A stretch of DNA of 43,293 nt from Patescibacteria group bacterium. GTDB taxonomy: Bacteria > Patescibacteriota > Minisyncoccia > RBG-13-40-8-A. The notes under the pieces were generated by a model that made no database searches, had not been told where the DNA came from, and was given only the letters and a program-made list of their open reading frames with translations. The stretch covers positions 1-43,293 of the forward strand of contig JAKJED010000002.1 of the NCBI GenBank assembly GCA_022705575.1, given 5' to 3'. Shown piece after piece: positions 23,816 through 32,661 of this stretch (the stretch's first letter is position 1; every line of letters begins with the position of its first letter). Both the position numbers and the translations under genes were made by a program.

Positions 23816-25375
23816 TTATTTTTTAATTTCTACAACTCTTGTTGGTAACCTTTTTTTTAATTTTCCTTTCCATGTCCAATATGCAAATTCTCCTGTTTGC
23901 TCTTCTTCCTGCTGAGCTTCGTTCCATACTTCTTCATCAATTTTTTTAATTTCATCAATCTCTAATCTTTTTTCAGGAATATGTATTAAAATCTTATTTT
24001 TAGAAAATATTACTTGACCGAAAGAAAAATAAGTTGCCAAAATATCTTGACCCGACTCGTTATCTAGTCCGTTGTCGGGATGTGTATGAAAGTTTATAAT
24101 CCCACTTTCTCCCAAATCTCTTTCTTTTTCATAGGTATCGAAAATTACGGAATCTTCTGTTTGTTGATTTTCGTCTACCAATTCTATCTTATTGTCGACA
24201 ATTCTTCCGCCAACTTCCTTTTTATTTTTTCTCAATTCTTTAATTTGTTCAATATGTGGATTAATAACGTTCTTTATGTGTTCAATTTTTTCTTGGATTT
24301 CTTTTTCGGGAAAATATTTTTTAGACCTTAAGCCATCAATAATATCAAATAATTTTAATTTCAATGGTTCTTTTTCGTTGTAAATCCACATTTTGCCCCT
24401 AATAATCTTACCTTGAAATTTATTCCCCAATTTTCCCTTAATTTCTTTTTCGTCAATGTCTTTATCTTTAAATGTTACGGCAAAACTTTTATCCGGAGTA
24501 TAATTTAAAACTCCATCATGTCTTATATACGCAGCAGATGACCCTGTTTTAAGTTCATTGTTTTCGTTTATTAATAAGCTGCCATATTCAGTAGCGACAA
24601 CTCTTCCCTGCCCTTCCATTTCTTTTAATTTGTCCATTGACTCATCGATTATTTTTTGTTGCTCTTCGGCTGCTTGTCTCAAATTATATTTCTCAAATTC
24701 TTCTGCTGCCAATTCTTCTGTTGGACTTTCGTGCTCATTAAAATAAGCAAATAATTTATTAAAATCCAACTCTCTCTGAAGACCCAAAATAGTTTTTGCG
24801 CTCTTCAAAAATTCCTCTGGAGGATATTTACGATTATCGATTTTGGTTACAAAGCCTACTACCCGATCCAATGCTTCTGTTTTTTTGAGTAAACGCAAGC
24901 CAACTAAAGTTTTATAAACAATTTCGGCCGTAGAGGTTACTTCTTTTGTTCCTAATTTATGATGATCAAAATATAGAGTATAAGACGGTTCTTCGTAAAC
25001 AACGCCAAATTTATCGCCGGTATCTAAATTTATTGCTCCTTCCAAATATTTTCCTGGCCTCACATAAGTCAAATTTGAAACATTAAATCCGGACAATTCT
25101 AATAACCCCAAAGAGCACTTGCCGTCTAGATCTGTAAATGGTTTTAAAATTTGTTCTCCTTTTTCTTTATCAAATTGCAAGACTCCAGAGACAGCAAATT
25201 CTTTCCATGTGTTTATAATTCTTTCTTTAAATTCTGGTTTTTTCTTTTCTTTGGCCAGTTCTAAAATAGACTGATTCAATTCTTCCCAGTTTCTTATTTT
25301 TTCCGGGATTACAGTTTTAACAGCTTCCTTGCCATAGTTTACTGCTTCACGATAAAATTTAAATTTTTCTGACAT
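23816..25375 (-). CDS. DHH phosphoesterase-JAMM metalloprotease fusion protein
   Basis: 519 residues, cytoplasmic (no signal). N-terminal half: FTDLDGKCSLGLLELSGF (Asp82, Asp84), YTLYFDHHKLGTKEVTSTAEIVYKTL (Asp137-His138-His139) and GFVTKIDNRKY (Asp180) match the DHH motifs of RecJ/NrnA-type phosphoesterases in order and spacing. C-terminal half: GIINFHTHPDNGLDNESGQD matches the JAMM zinc motif HxHP...SxxD (His430, His432, Ser441, Asp444), with one residue more than usual between P and S. A charged helical segment (about 365-385) separates them. It follows ileS by 18 bases. The function of the combination is unknown to me. Confidence 0.75.
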   Translation of the reverse strand: MSEKFKFYREAVNYGKEAVKTVIPEKIRNWEELNQSILELAKEKKKPEFKERIINTWKEFAVSGVLQFDKEKGEQILKPFTDLDGKCSLGLLELSGFNVSNLTYVRPGKYLEGAINLDTGDKFGVVYEEPSYTLYFDHHKLGTKEVTSTAEIVYKTLVGLRLLKKTEALDRVVGFVTKIDNRKYPPEEFLKSAKTILGLQRELDFNKLFAYFNEHESPTEELAAEEFEKYNLRQAAEEQQKIIDESMDKLKEMEGQGRVVATEYGSLLINENNELKTGSSAAYIRHDGVLNYTPDKSFAVTFKDKDIDEKEIKGKLGNKFQGKIIRGKMWIYNEKEPLKLKLFDIIDGLRSKKYFPEKEIQEKIEHIKNVINPHIEQIKELRKNKKEVGGRIVDNKIELVDENQQTEDSVIFDTYEKERDLGESGIINFHTHPDNGLDNESGQDILATYFSFGQVIFSKNKILIHIPEKRLEIDEIKKIDEEVWNEAQQEEEQTGEFAYWTWKGKLKKRLPTRVVEIKK

Positions 25376-25393
25376 ACAATAATAAATCTTTTA

Positions 25394-28153
25394 TCATATT
25401 TTCTCAATTTTAAGTTCGCCGCCGAATATAAGTTCTTCCGCAATTACTTGTTTTTTAATTTGATCAGCGTATTTTGAGACGATTTCCTGATTTTCAGAAT
25501 ACGTAACTCGAATTTTATCTTTCGGTGTCAATCCCATTTCTTTTCTTTTTACCTGAATACTGCGTACAAAATCACGCACAAGGCCCTCTGCTTTGAGTTC
25601 TTCGGTGATAGTGGTATCTAATACCACCCCCTCTTTTAAATCTGCCACAACCTCTTTCACATTCACTTCATCCTTAATCAAATCAATTAATTCAATTTTT
25701 AATTTTTGACTTTTAACTTTTAACTTCGCTAATGGTTGTCTCACTTTTATTCCTGCTTCTGCTCTTTTTTGTAATCCTAAACTGCAAATTTCTCTAACTT
25801 GTTTCATTTGTTCTTCTAATTTTTCATCAATTAATTTTTTATCTGTTTCCGGCCAATCCACCAAATGTACGGAGGACTGTCCTCCGTATATTTCTTGATA
25901 TAAATAATCTGCCATAAACGGCATAATCGGCGCAATCACTTTTGAAAATTCCAATAAAACATATTTTAATGTTTGTACCGCCTCCTTATTGTCTTCAGAT
26001 TTAAACCTTTCTCTCGATCTACGCACATACCAGGTTGATAATTCATCAATAAATCCCGCAATTGGTTTGGTGGCTTTGTTCAAATCATAATTTTCATAAC
26101 CTTCGGTTATTTCTTTTTTCAAAGATTCTGTTTTCGAAAGAATCCATTTGTCTAAGATATTTTTGCTTTTTGTGTTTTCTTTAATATCAACCGCAAATAA
26201 TTTATAAAACGACAAAATATTCAAAATCATTAATGAAACTTTCTTTACAACCTCATCAACCCCCTTTTCGGAAAAGCATAAATCATCTGCTTTCATTACC
26301 GGAGAAGTTATCAGGTAAAACCTTAAAGCATCAACTCCATATTTTTCGAATAATTTTATGGGATTAGGAAAATTATTTTTGCTTTTGGACATTTTTTCGC
26401 CATTTTCGGCTAAAATTGTTCCGGTCACAACGATATTTTTATAGGGAATATCATCAAATAATATTGTCGACATTACTAAACAATAATAAAACCATGCCCT
26501 TGTTTGTGCAATATATTCAGCAACAAATTCGGCTGGAAAATTTTCTTCAAAATATTTCTTGTTTTCAAATGGGTAATGAAATTGTGCAAATGGCATACTT
26601 CCCGATTCGAACCAACAATCTAAAACTTCTGGGATTCTAGTCATTTCTTTTTTGCATTCGCATTTTAATTTAACGGCATCCAAGTAATCTTTGTGTAAAT
26701 CAATATCACCAGAAAGATTGATCGCATTTTGTTTGAGTTCATCAATGCTGCCAATTACTTTTAACTTTCCGCATTCATCACATTGCCAAACCGGCATAGC
26801 CGATGCCCAATATCTGTTTCTAGATATCGTCCAATCGGGTGCGGTCTCAATGTTGTTTTTAAATCTTCCGTTTTTTAATGACTCTGGATACCAATTAATT
26901 TTTTCATTCAACTTAAGCATTTTTTGTTTAATTTTTTGTATATTAACAAACCACGAGGGTATTGCACGATACATTAATGGTGTCTCGCATCTATAACAAA
27001 ATGGATATTCATGCGCCTTTCTTTCAATTTTTACAATTTTTCCGTGTTGCTTTAAAAATTCTATAATTTTAGCATCGGCATCTTTAATATACATCCCCGC
27101 AAAATCGATCACTTCGTTTGCAAATTTTCCTTGTTTGTCAATCGGTTGCACAAAATCAATGCCATTTTCCTTACATACAATATAATCAACCTCTCCAAAG
27201 GCAGGCGCTGCATGAACAATTCCCGTTCCGTCGTCTGCAGTAACAAAATTTCCAGCAATTATTCTAAAGGAATTTTTAAAATTACTAAAGTACGGAAAAA
27301 TTGGTTCATATCTTTTTTTTATAAGATCACTTCCAACTACTTCCTTTATTATCTTATATTCATTTTCATTTTTGAAGTATTTTGTAATAACCGTTTGACC
27401 TAAAATATAAATTTTATTATCTTTAAGGTTTTGAAGGTAGACATAAGTTAAATCTGGATTTACTATTAAAGCCAGATTTGAGGGTAGTGTCCATGGAGTC
27501 GTTGTCCATGCAAGAACATAAGCATCTTCATCTTTGAGCTTGAATCTTACAGTTATTGTATCTTCTTCAATCGTTCTATATGATTTATCCATCGCTATTT
27601 CCGAACTAGCAATAGGGGTTCCGCAACGAGGACAATACATCAGAACCTTTTCTCCCTTATAAATAAATCCTTTATCATAGAGTTGTTTAAATGCCCACCA
27701 AACACTTTCAATATAAGAATTGTCCATGGTTTTATATGAATTCTCAAAATCAACCCATCTGCCAATTCTTTCGACAACACTTCCCCATTCCTTAGTGTAC
27801 ATAAAAACTCTACTTCTACAAAAAGCGTTAAATTTTTTAACACTCATCTTTTCAATTTCGTCTTTAGTTTTAATGCCCAGTTCTTTTTCTGCAATATTTT
27901 CTATTGGCAAACCATGACAATCCCAACCCCAAACTCTTTTAACATAACGACCATTCATGGTCCAAAACCTAGGTACAATATCCTTTATGGTGGAAGCAAG
28001 AATATGCCCATAATGAGGAAGACCGGTTGCAAATGGTGGCCCATCATAAAAAATATAAGACTTGCCATTTTGGGTTTTTTCAAGCGTTTTTTCAAATACT
28101 TTATTTTTTTTCCAAAACTTTAATATTTGTTTTTCTATTTCTGGTATATTCAT
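25394..28153 (-). CDS. ileS: Isoleucyl-tRNA synthetase
   Basis: 919 residues, class I. HIGH is in DGPPFATGLPHYGHILASTIKD and KMSKS in LAENGEKMSKSKNNF. The editing domain has AWTTTPWTLPSNLAL and DGTGIVHAAPAFGEVDY. The form with CDECGKLKV and CECKK pairs looks like the eukaryote/archaeal-like (type 2) IleRS rather than the E. coli type. Two repeat insertions occur: YGGQSSVH from a palindrome (25868-25888) and LKVKSQKLKI from a low-complexity repeat (25694-25720). The start overlaps the histidine phosphatase stop by 4 bases. Confidence 0.96.
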   Translation of the reverse strand: MNIPEIEKQILKFWKKNKVFEKTLEKTQNGKSYIFYDGPPFATGLPHYGHILASTIKDIVPRFWTMNGRYVKRVWGWDCHGLPIENIAEKELGIKTKDEIEKMSVKKFNAFCRSRVFMYTKEWGSVVERIGRWVDFENSYKTMDNSYIESVWWAFKQLYDKGFIYKGEKVLMYCPRCGTPIASSEIAMDKSYRTIEEDTITVRFKLKDEDAYVLAWTTTPWTLPSNLALIVNPDLTYVYLQNLKDNKIYILGQTVITKYFKNENEYKIIKEVVGSDLIKKRYEPIFPYFSNFKNSFRIIAGNFVTADDGTGIVHAAPAFGEVDYIVCKENGIDFVQPIDKQGKFANEVIDFAGMYIKDADAKIIEFLKQHGKIVKIERKAHEYPFCYRCETPLMYRAIPSWFVNIQKIKQKMLKLNEKINWYPESLKNGRFKNNIETAPDWTISRNRYWASAMPVWQCDECGKLKVIGSIDELKQNAINLSGDIDLHKDYLDAVKLKCECKKEMTRIPEVLDCWFESGSMPFAQFHYPFENKKYFEENFPAEFVAEYIAQTRAWFYYCLVMSTILFDDIPYKNIVVTGTILAENGEKMSKSKNNFPNPIKLFEKYGVDALRFYLITSPVMKADDLCFSEKGVDEVVKKVSLMILNILSFYKLFAVDIKENTKSKNILDKWILSKTESLKKEITEGYENYDLNKATKPIAGFIDELSTWYVRRSRERFKSEDNKEAVQTLKYVLLEFSKVIAPIMPFMADYLYQEIYGGQSSVHLVDWPETDKKLIDEKLEEQMKQVREICSLGLQKRAEAGIKVRQPLAKLKVKSQKLKIELIDLIKDEVNVKEVVADLKEGVVLDTTITEELKAEGLVRDFVRSIQVKRKEMGLTPKDKIRVTYSENQEIVSKYADQIKKQVIAEELIFGGELKIEKI
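25694..25720 (-). repeat. In-frame low-complexity repeat in ileS
   Basis: Inverse-orientation copy of the 27-base block at 6146-6172 in topA. Both encode KVKSQKLKI. Confidence 0.75.
25868..25888. repeat. Translated palindrome in ileS
   Basis: Arms tacggagga and tcctccgta around a 3-base centre, read in frame as YGGQSSV just before the conserved VHLVDWP block. Confidence 0.8.
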
Positions 28154-28716
28154 AATTTTCTTAGTTCTCCGTTTTTTAAAATTAAATCTTTTTTGTATAA
28201 AATCTGTTGTTTTTCTGTATAATTTTTAACTAATGCCTGCATATTTTCAAACACTCCTCCGTGCCCCACAATAAGAATTTTTTTATCGTGATATTGTTTA
28301 TTGATTGCTTCCAGAAAATTTTTTGCTCTTTTTTTAACATCACGATAATTTTCTCCGCCATTTTTTGGTCTTTTTACAAAAAAATCTTTATCTTTTTTGT
28401 AAAACCCGTACCATTGATCTAATGATTTCCCGTTAAAAATTCCTGTGTTTATTTCGCGTAATCTTTTGTCAAATTTTATTCTTAATTTTAGCGCTTTAAC
28501 AATAATTTCTGTGGTTTGTTTTGTTCTTAATATGTCCGAACTAAAAATTAAATCAATTTTTAATTTTTTTATTTTTAAAATCGCTTTTTTAATTTGCTGT
28601 TTACCGTTTTTGGTTAACGGATTCAAAAATTTTTCCGGCCAACAACTCGAAATATTTTTTTTATTAGAAACAGCTTCTCCGTGCCGAAAAATATAATACT
28701 GATTATTTAATTTCAT
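28150..28716 (-). CDS. Histidine phosphatase family protein
   Basis: 188 residues. The catalytic YIFRHGEAVSN (RHG motif) is at the N-terminus, with LTKNGKQQI, IFSSDILRTKQT, LREINTGIFNGKS and the second histidine in LIVGHGGVFENM. This is the phosphoglycerate mutase-like phosphatase fold; the substrate could be a sugar phosphate, a nucleotide or a phosphoprotein. It overlaps ileS by 4 bases (ATGA) and starts 1 base after argS, so argS-phosphatase-ileS-DHH/JAMM form one operon. Confidence 0.9.
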   Translation of the reverse strand: MKLNNQYYIFRHGEAVSNKKNISSCWPEKFLNPLTKNGKQQIKKAILKIKKLKIDLIFSSDILRTKQTTEIIVKALKLRIKFDKRLREINTGIFNGKSLDQWYGFYKKDKDFFVKRPKNGGENYRDVKKRAKNFLEAINKQYHDKKILIVGHGGVFENMQALVKNYTEKQQILYKKDLILKNGELRKL

Positions 28717-28717
28717 A

Positions 28718-30280
28718 CTACATTTTTTCGGGCTTACTTATGCCCATTAAATCAAGAATATTACCTAAAACAATTTTTACCGCCACAATCAAGACCAAAC
28801 GCGCCTTCTCAAACTCTTTCTCTTCTCCCAAAATACGACATTCGGTATAAAATTTATGAAAAAGCGAAGCTAATTTAATTGCATAATTCGGCAAACGATG
28901 AATTTGATAATCTCTCACTGTATCTTTAATAATTTCCGGCAATTTTATCAATTCTTTAATCAAGTCTATTTCCGCGCTATGATTCAACAATTCTAATTTT
29001 GCATCCAAATTATGTCCCTTTGATTTTCGTAAAATACTATTTATGCGCGCATATGCATATTGTACATAATAAACCGGGTTTTTATCCGATTTTTCCCGCG
29101 CCAAATCCAAATCAAAATCCATTTGCTTGTCATTTGAATACATCAAAAAGAAAAATTTAACTACATCCGCGCCAACTCTGTCTAACAATTCATCTATTTC
29201 CACATAAGTTCCAAGACGCTTAGACATTTTTATTTTTTCTCCGCTCTCAACAACCGTAATAAATTGTTGCAAGATAATTTCTAATTGCCCCTTGCATCCG
29301 ATTGCTTCAACTCCTGCCATTAACCCCTGCACATCACCATGATGATCTGCTCCCCAAACATTAATAACCTTATCAAATTTTCTTTCTTTAAATTTATTGT
29401 AATGATAAGCAATGTCTTCGGCTAAGTATGTTTTAAACCCGTCTTTTTTAATCAAAACCCGATCTCTGTTATCTCCAAATTGACTGCTTTTAAACCAAGT
29501 TGCACCATCTTGTTCATATAATAATTCTTTGTCTTTTAAAAATTTGATTATTTTATCCGGTAATTTTTTTTTGATTAAATCGGCTTCAGAAAACCATACA
29601 TCGTATTTAATATTAAATTTCTCGGTAGTTTTTTTAATCATTTCATTTGCAATGATGTTTGCGGCTTCCTGTCCGAGTTTATATGCGTTTTTTTCTAAAA
29701 ACGACTGACTTTGCGATAATCTATTTGCCAATGCATCAATATAATCGCCCTTATACTGCGCTTCGCTATCTTTCAAAATTGAGTGCCCCAAAATTTCAAC
29801 TTGGCGACCCGCGTTGTTAATATAAAATTCTCTTTTCGCTTTATATCCGGCAAAATTCAAAACATTCGCCAACGCATCTCCAAACGGACCTCCACGACCA
29901 TTAGCAACAGTCAAAGGACCGGTTGGATTAGAAGAGATAAACTCAACTTGCGCTTTTTTATTTTTACCAACATCAATTTTCCCATAATTTTTACTTTGTT
30001 TAATAATCTCTTTAATTTGATTCTGTAAAAATTCCGGTTTTAGATAAAAATTAATAAAACCATTAATGAATTCTGTTTTTTCCAAAATATCGCTTTCTAT
30101 TTTTAACTCAATTTCTTTGGCGATTTCCGCAGGGTTTCTCTTTTCTTGTTTAGCTAAAACCATGGCAACATTCGTGGCATAATCGCCATATTGCTTATTT
30201 TCAGGAATTTCAACCGTAAAATTTACCGATTCACCCACTACGCCTTTTATCAAAAAATATATTTCTTCTCGAATATTCAT
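28718..30280 (-). CDS. argS: Arginyl-tRNA synthetase
   Basis: 520 residues, class I. It has the N-terminal ArgRS domain, the catalytic core and a C-terminal DALR anticodon-binding domain (RLVLIVAVKIVLGNILDLMGI). KMSKS is KMSKR (GEKIKMSKRLGTY), as usual for ArgRS. The HIGH region reads SSNPTGPLTVANGRGGPFGD: the family's H-x-G-H is replaced by T-V-A-N, so both histidines are missing, while PTGPL and GRGG flank it intact. It is the only argS visible, so it is probably functional. Confidence 0.94.
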   Translation of the reverse strand: MNIREEIYFLIKGVVGESVNFTVEIPENKQYGDYATNVAMVLAKQEKRNPAEIAKEIELKIESDILEKTEFINGFINFYLKPEFLQNQIKEIIKQSKNYGKIDVGKNKKAQVEFISSNPTGPLTVANGRGGPFGDALANVLNFAGYKAKREFYINNAGRQVEILGHSILKDSEAQYKGDYIDALANRLSQSQSFLEKNAYKLGQEAANIIANEMIKKTTEKFNIKYDVWFSEADLIKKKLPDKIIKFLKDKELLYEQDGATWFKSSQFGDNRDRVLIKKDGFKTYLAEDIAYHYNKFKERKFDKVINVWGADHHGDVQGLMAGVEAIGCKGQLEIILQQFITVVESGEKIKMSKRLGTYVEIDELLDRVGADVVKFFFLMYSNDKQMDFDLDLAREKSDKNPVYYVQYAYARINSILRKSKGHNLDAKLELLNHSAEIDLIKELIKLPEIIKDTVRDYQIHRLPNYAIKLASLFHKFYTECRILGEEKEFEKARLVLIVAVKIVLGNILDLMGISKPEKM

Positions 30281-30312
30281 TACTTTAATTTTAACCCAAT
30301 TTATCTTAATTT

Positions 30313-30339
30313 AAAAGAGCCAGTCAGACTGGCCCTTTT
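30313..30339 (-). terminator. Terminator after rplT
   Basis: gccagt/actggc stem with a 3-base loop (30319-30333) extended by A-T pairs. T-runs occur on both strands, so it can act both ways. It separates the infC-rpmI-rplT block from argS. Confidence 0.85.
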
Positions 30340-30354
30340 TATTTTATTTGTGTG

Positions 30355-30702
30355 TTATTTTTTAATCTCTTCGATTATGCGTTTGAATGTTTCAGGGTGA
30401 TTTTCGGCCAGCTGCGATAGAACTTTTCTATCAATAATAATACCTGCTTTTTTAATAATATTAATGAATCTGCTGTAAGATATTCCATTTTCTCTGCAAA
30501 TGGCGTTAATTTTAATATTCCAAAGATTTCTAAAATTTCTTTTTTTATTCCTTCGATCGCGATAAGCATAAGTCCATGCGTGCATTAACGCCTCTTTTGC
30601 TGCCCGATAATTGGATTTTCGTCTCCATTTAAATCCTTTAGCTAATTTTATAATTTTTTTCTTCCTTGCGCGCTTTTGCACGCCTCGTTTAACTCTGGTC
30701 AT
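30355..30702 (-). CDS. rplT: Large ribosomal subunit protein bL20
   Basis: 115 residues, usual length. TRVKRGVQKRARKKKIIKLA, then FKWRRKSNYRAAKEALMHAW and AYRDRRNKKRNFRNLWN are bL20 signatures. It binds 23S rRNA early in 50S assembly. It starts 3 bases after rpmI, in the conserved infC-rpmI-rplT order, and is followed by a terminator. Confidence 0.96.
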   Translation of the reverse strand: MTRVKRGVQKRARKKKIIKLAKGFKWRRKSNYRAAKEALMHAWTYAYRDRRNKKRNFRNLWNIKINAICRENGISYSRFINIIKKAGIIIDRKVLSQLAENHPETFKRIIEEIKK

Positions 30703-30705
30703 ATT

Positions 30706-30903
30706 TTATACATTCCTATACTTAATAAAATTACGCGACATTTTTGTTGTCGTTTCAACTCTTTTTGAACGCCTTTTCGCTCTTTTCTTGTTTCCTGATT
30801 CTTTGGCATTTAAATGATTCTGTCCCGGTAACCTGTGAATCAGTTTTTTATTTTTTGTTATTTTGAATCTTTTTGTAATTGATCCTCTGCTTTTCCCTGA
30901 CAT
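30706..30903 (-). CDS. rpmI: Large ribosomal subunit protein bL35
   Basis: 65 residues, very basic. SRGSITKRFKITKNKKLIHR matches the bL35 core (usually KTHKGAAKRFKVT...), and it has the tail KMSRNFIKYRNV. The start lies 46 bases inside infC on another frame, an unusually long overlap, supporting translational coupling. Confidence 0.9.
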   Translation of the reverse strand: MSGKSRGSITKRFKITKNKKLIHRLPGQNHLNAKESGNKKRAKRRSKRVETTTKMSRNFIKYRNV

Positions 30904-31454
30904 ATGTTTATGCTTAGTCCCTGTGGACTTCTTTTAATAATATCTTCCTTTTTTGCCCTAGGAATTGTGTTTATAAATAATTCTAATTTTGTTTTTGCTA
31001 AATCAAAATGCGCCTTTTCTCGTCCTCTTAATTTCATCTCAACTCGCACTTTATGGCCTTCTTTAAAAAATTTATCAATTTGACGAATCCTGATTGCTAA
31101 ATCGTGCGCAGACGTAGCAAGACCTATTCTCACTCCTTTAATTTCTGATTTTTTTTGGCTTGATTGTTGTTTTTTTTCTTTTTTCTCCTGAATGTATTTG
31201 TATTTTCCGTAATCAATAATTTTACATATCGGCGGCTGAATATTCTCTGCAACTTCCACCAAATCCAAACCTCTATCTTTTGCCATTTGCAATGCCTTTT
31301 CCGTGCTTAATACTCCCAAATTAGTACCTGTTTCATCAATTACTCGAATTTCTGACACCCGAATTTGTTCGTTAATTCTTTCTTTATTTTGCTTTACAAA
31401 TGGTTTTGTAAATGGTCGATTAAATTTTTTAAAAAATGGTTTTTTTTGAAACAT
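30858..31454 (-). CDS. infC: Translation initiation factor IF-3
   Basis: 198 residues. N-domain: RINEQIRVSEIRVIDETGTNLGVLSTEKAL and GLDLVEVAENIQPPICKIIDYGKYKY. The C-domain has GVRIGLATSAHDLAIRIRQ and VRVEMKLRGREKAHFDLA. IF-3 keeps the subunits apart and checks the start codon. The start codon is ATG rather than the AUU used for autoregulation in E. coli. It begins 24 bases after the 3' end of tmRNA. Its basic N-terminal extension (FQKKPFFKKFNRPFTKPF) is longer than usual. Confidence 0.96.
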   Translation of the reverse strand: MFQKKPFFKKFNRPFTKPFVKQNKERINEQIRVSEIRVIDETGTNLGVLSTEKALQMAKDRGLDLVEVAENIQPPICKIIDYGKYKYIQEKKEKKQQSSQKKSEIKGVRIGLATSAHDLAIRIRQIDKFFKEGHKVRVEMKLRGREKAHFDLAKTKLELFINTIPRAKKEDIIKRSPQGLSINICQGKAEDQLQKDSK

Positions 31455-31478
31455 TAATATTTTAATTTATTTTTATAA

Positions 31479-31833
31479 TGGAGATGAGGAGAGTTGAACT
31501 CCTGTCCAAAAGATTTTTTAAAAACAATTCTACAAATATAGTTTGTTTCCTTGATTATTCAAATTATAAACAAACAAAATTTTGAATAATTTAACCCAAT
31601 TATTTTCGATATTATAATTTGGGCATTATAATATCTATCTCAAGTATCCAATAAGGATACTATAACACTTCAACGACCTATTGAGAATCTCCGTTAAAGT
31701 GGCCTCAGCTTTAATTAAGCCGTGGCAAAGGCAAAATTTGTATTTGCGTTTATTTTTTCTAGATTTTAACGAGATGCTAGAATCCTCGAATTGCTTGTTT
31801 TTAATGAATCTTCTGTCGAAACCTATCACCCCC
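31479..31833 (-). ncRNA. ssrA: Transfer-messenger RNA (tmRNA)
   Basis: 355 bases. The 5' end GGGGGTGATAGGTTTCGAC and the 3' end AGTTCAACTCTCCTCATCTCC plus A form the tRNA-like domain; GGGGGTG pairs with CATCTCC using G-U pairs. CCA is not encoded. The tag frame is 31715-31747: GCA start, then AAT ACA AAT TTT GCC TTT GCC ACG GCT and TAA, giving ANTNFAFATA. It is one-piece, lies directly after smpB and before infC, and has no terminator of its own. Confidence 0.94.
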
Positions 31834-31856
31834 AAAGCCCTGCTTCGCAGGAAATT

Positions 31857-32300
31857 TCAATTTTTCAATTTGCGTCCCAGCTCACGTTCTATATCGCGTT
31901 TCTTAATTGATATCCTTTTATCGATTTTTCTTTTTCCTTTGGCTATTCCAAATTCAAGTTTAATTCTGTTCTTTTTAGTATATAACCTAATTGGGATTAA
32001 TGTCAATCCTTTTATCTTTAATTTGCCGATTAATGTGCTAATTTCTGATTTTTTCAACAATAACTTCCGCGCGCGCGACTGATCATAATCAACCGGAGTA
32101 TTCTTGGGTTGATAAGGAGGAATAAGCGCATTGGTTAAAAAAAGTTCCTTGTTTTTTAATGTAACAAAAGAACCCTTAAGACTAATGTGGCCGGTTTTGA
32201 TTGCTTTTACTTCAAAACCATAAAGCGCCAAACCAGCCTCGTATGTCTCCAATATTTCATAATTATAAGTGGACTTTCTGTTTTCCGTTAAAACCTTCAT
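31857..32300 (-). CDS. smpB: SsrA-binding protein SmpB
   Basis: 147 residues, usual length. SmpB binds tmRNA and delivers it to stalled ribosomes. Motifs: NRKSTYNYEILETYEAGLAL, GFEVKAIKTGHISLKGSFV, the NALIPPYQ block and RARKLLLKKSEI, then the basic tail GKRKIDKRISIKKRDIERELGRKLKN. It is immediately upstream of ssrA on the same strand. Its start lies inside the upstream membrane-protein gene (38-base overlap). Confidence 0.96.
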   Translation of the reverse strand: MKVLTENRKSTYNYEILETYEAGLALYGFEVKAIKTGHISLKGSFVTLKNKELFLTNALIPPYQPKNTPVDYDQSRARKLLLKKSEISTLIGKLKIKGLTLIPIRLYTKKNRIKLEFGIAKGKRKIDKRISIKKRDIERELGRKLKN

Positions 32301-32637
32301 CTTCGTTTATATTTTCTCCTTTTTCTCTTTTATGAGTAGCTTCTTCGTGCCATTCATCAATTTTCTTTTCCACCACACTATCTACTGTTTCAATAATTTT
32401 ATTAAGTTTTGACTGAATTCTATCGTCTGATGCCAATTTAGAGAAAATATTATGTACAGCGATTTTCTTTCGGCGCTTCTTAAGTGTTAAAATATAAATT
32501 CCGATGATAATCAAAATTATCGGCCACCACGCCCAAACAGCCGCGCTAATTACTCCAAGGTTCATCAAAAGCAAAATAATTCCGACAATAATCAAAAACC
32601 CTGCCACAAACCCCAAACCAAATAATGAATAAAACAT
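32263..32637 (-). CDS. Small two-helix membrane protein (LiaF/DUF5668-like N-terminus)
   Basis: 124 residues. Two membrane helices (about 3-25 and 30-50: FGLGFVAGFLIIVGIILLLMN and WAWWPIILIIIGIYILTL) match the DUF5668/LiaF-type hairpin with the conserved W-W-P turn. A basic patch KKRRKKI and a charged soluble tail follow. In LiaF-type proteins this module senses envelope stress; that role here is only a guess. The 3' end overlaps smpB by 38 bases. Confidence 0.75.
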   Translation of the reverse strand: MFYSLFGLGFVAGFLIIVGIILLLMNLGVISAAVWAWWPIILIIIGIYILTLKKRRKKIAVHNIFSKLASDDRIQSKLNKIIETVDSVVEKKIDEWHEEATHKREKGENINEDEGFNGKQKVHL

Positions 32638-32661
32638 AATCTTAAAATTATTCTAATTAAT

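Noticed and set aside
31635-31835. 66-codon frame inside tmRNA
   Set aside because: It is a by-product of the tmRNA sequence; the tag frame is the only translated part expected.
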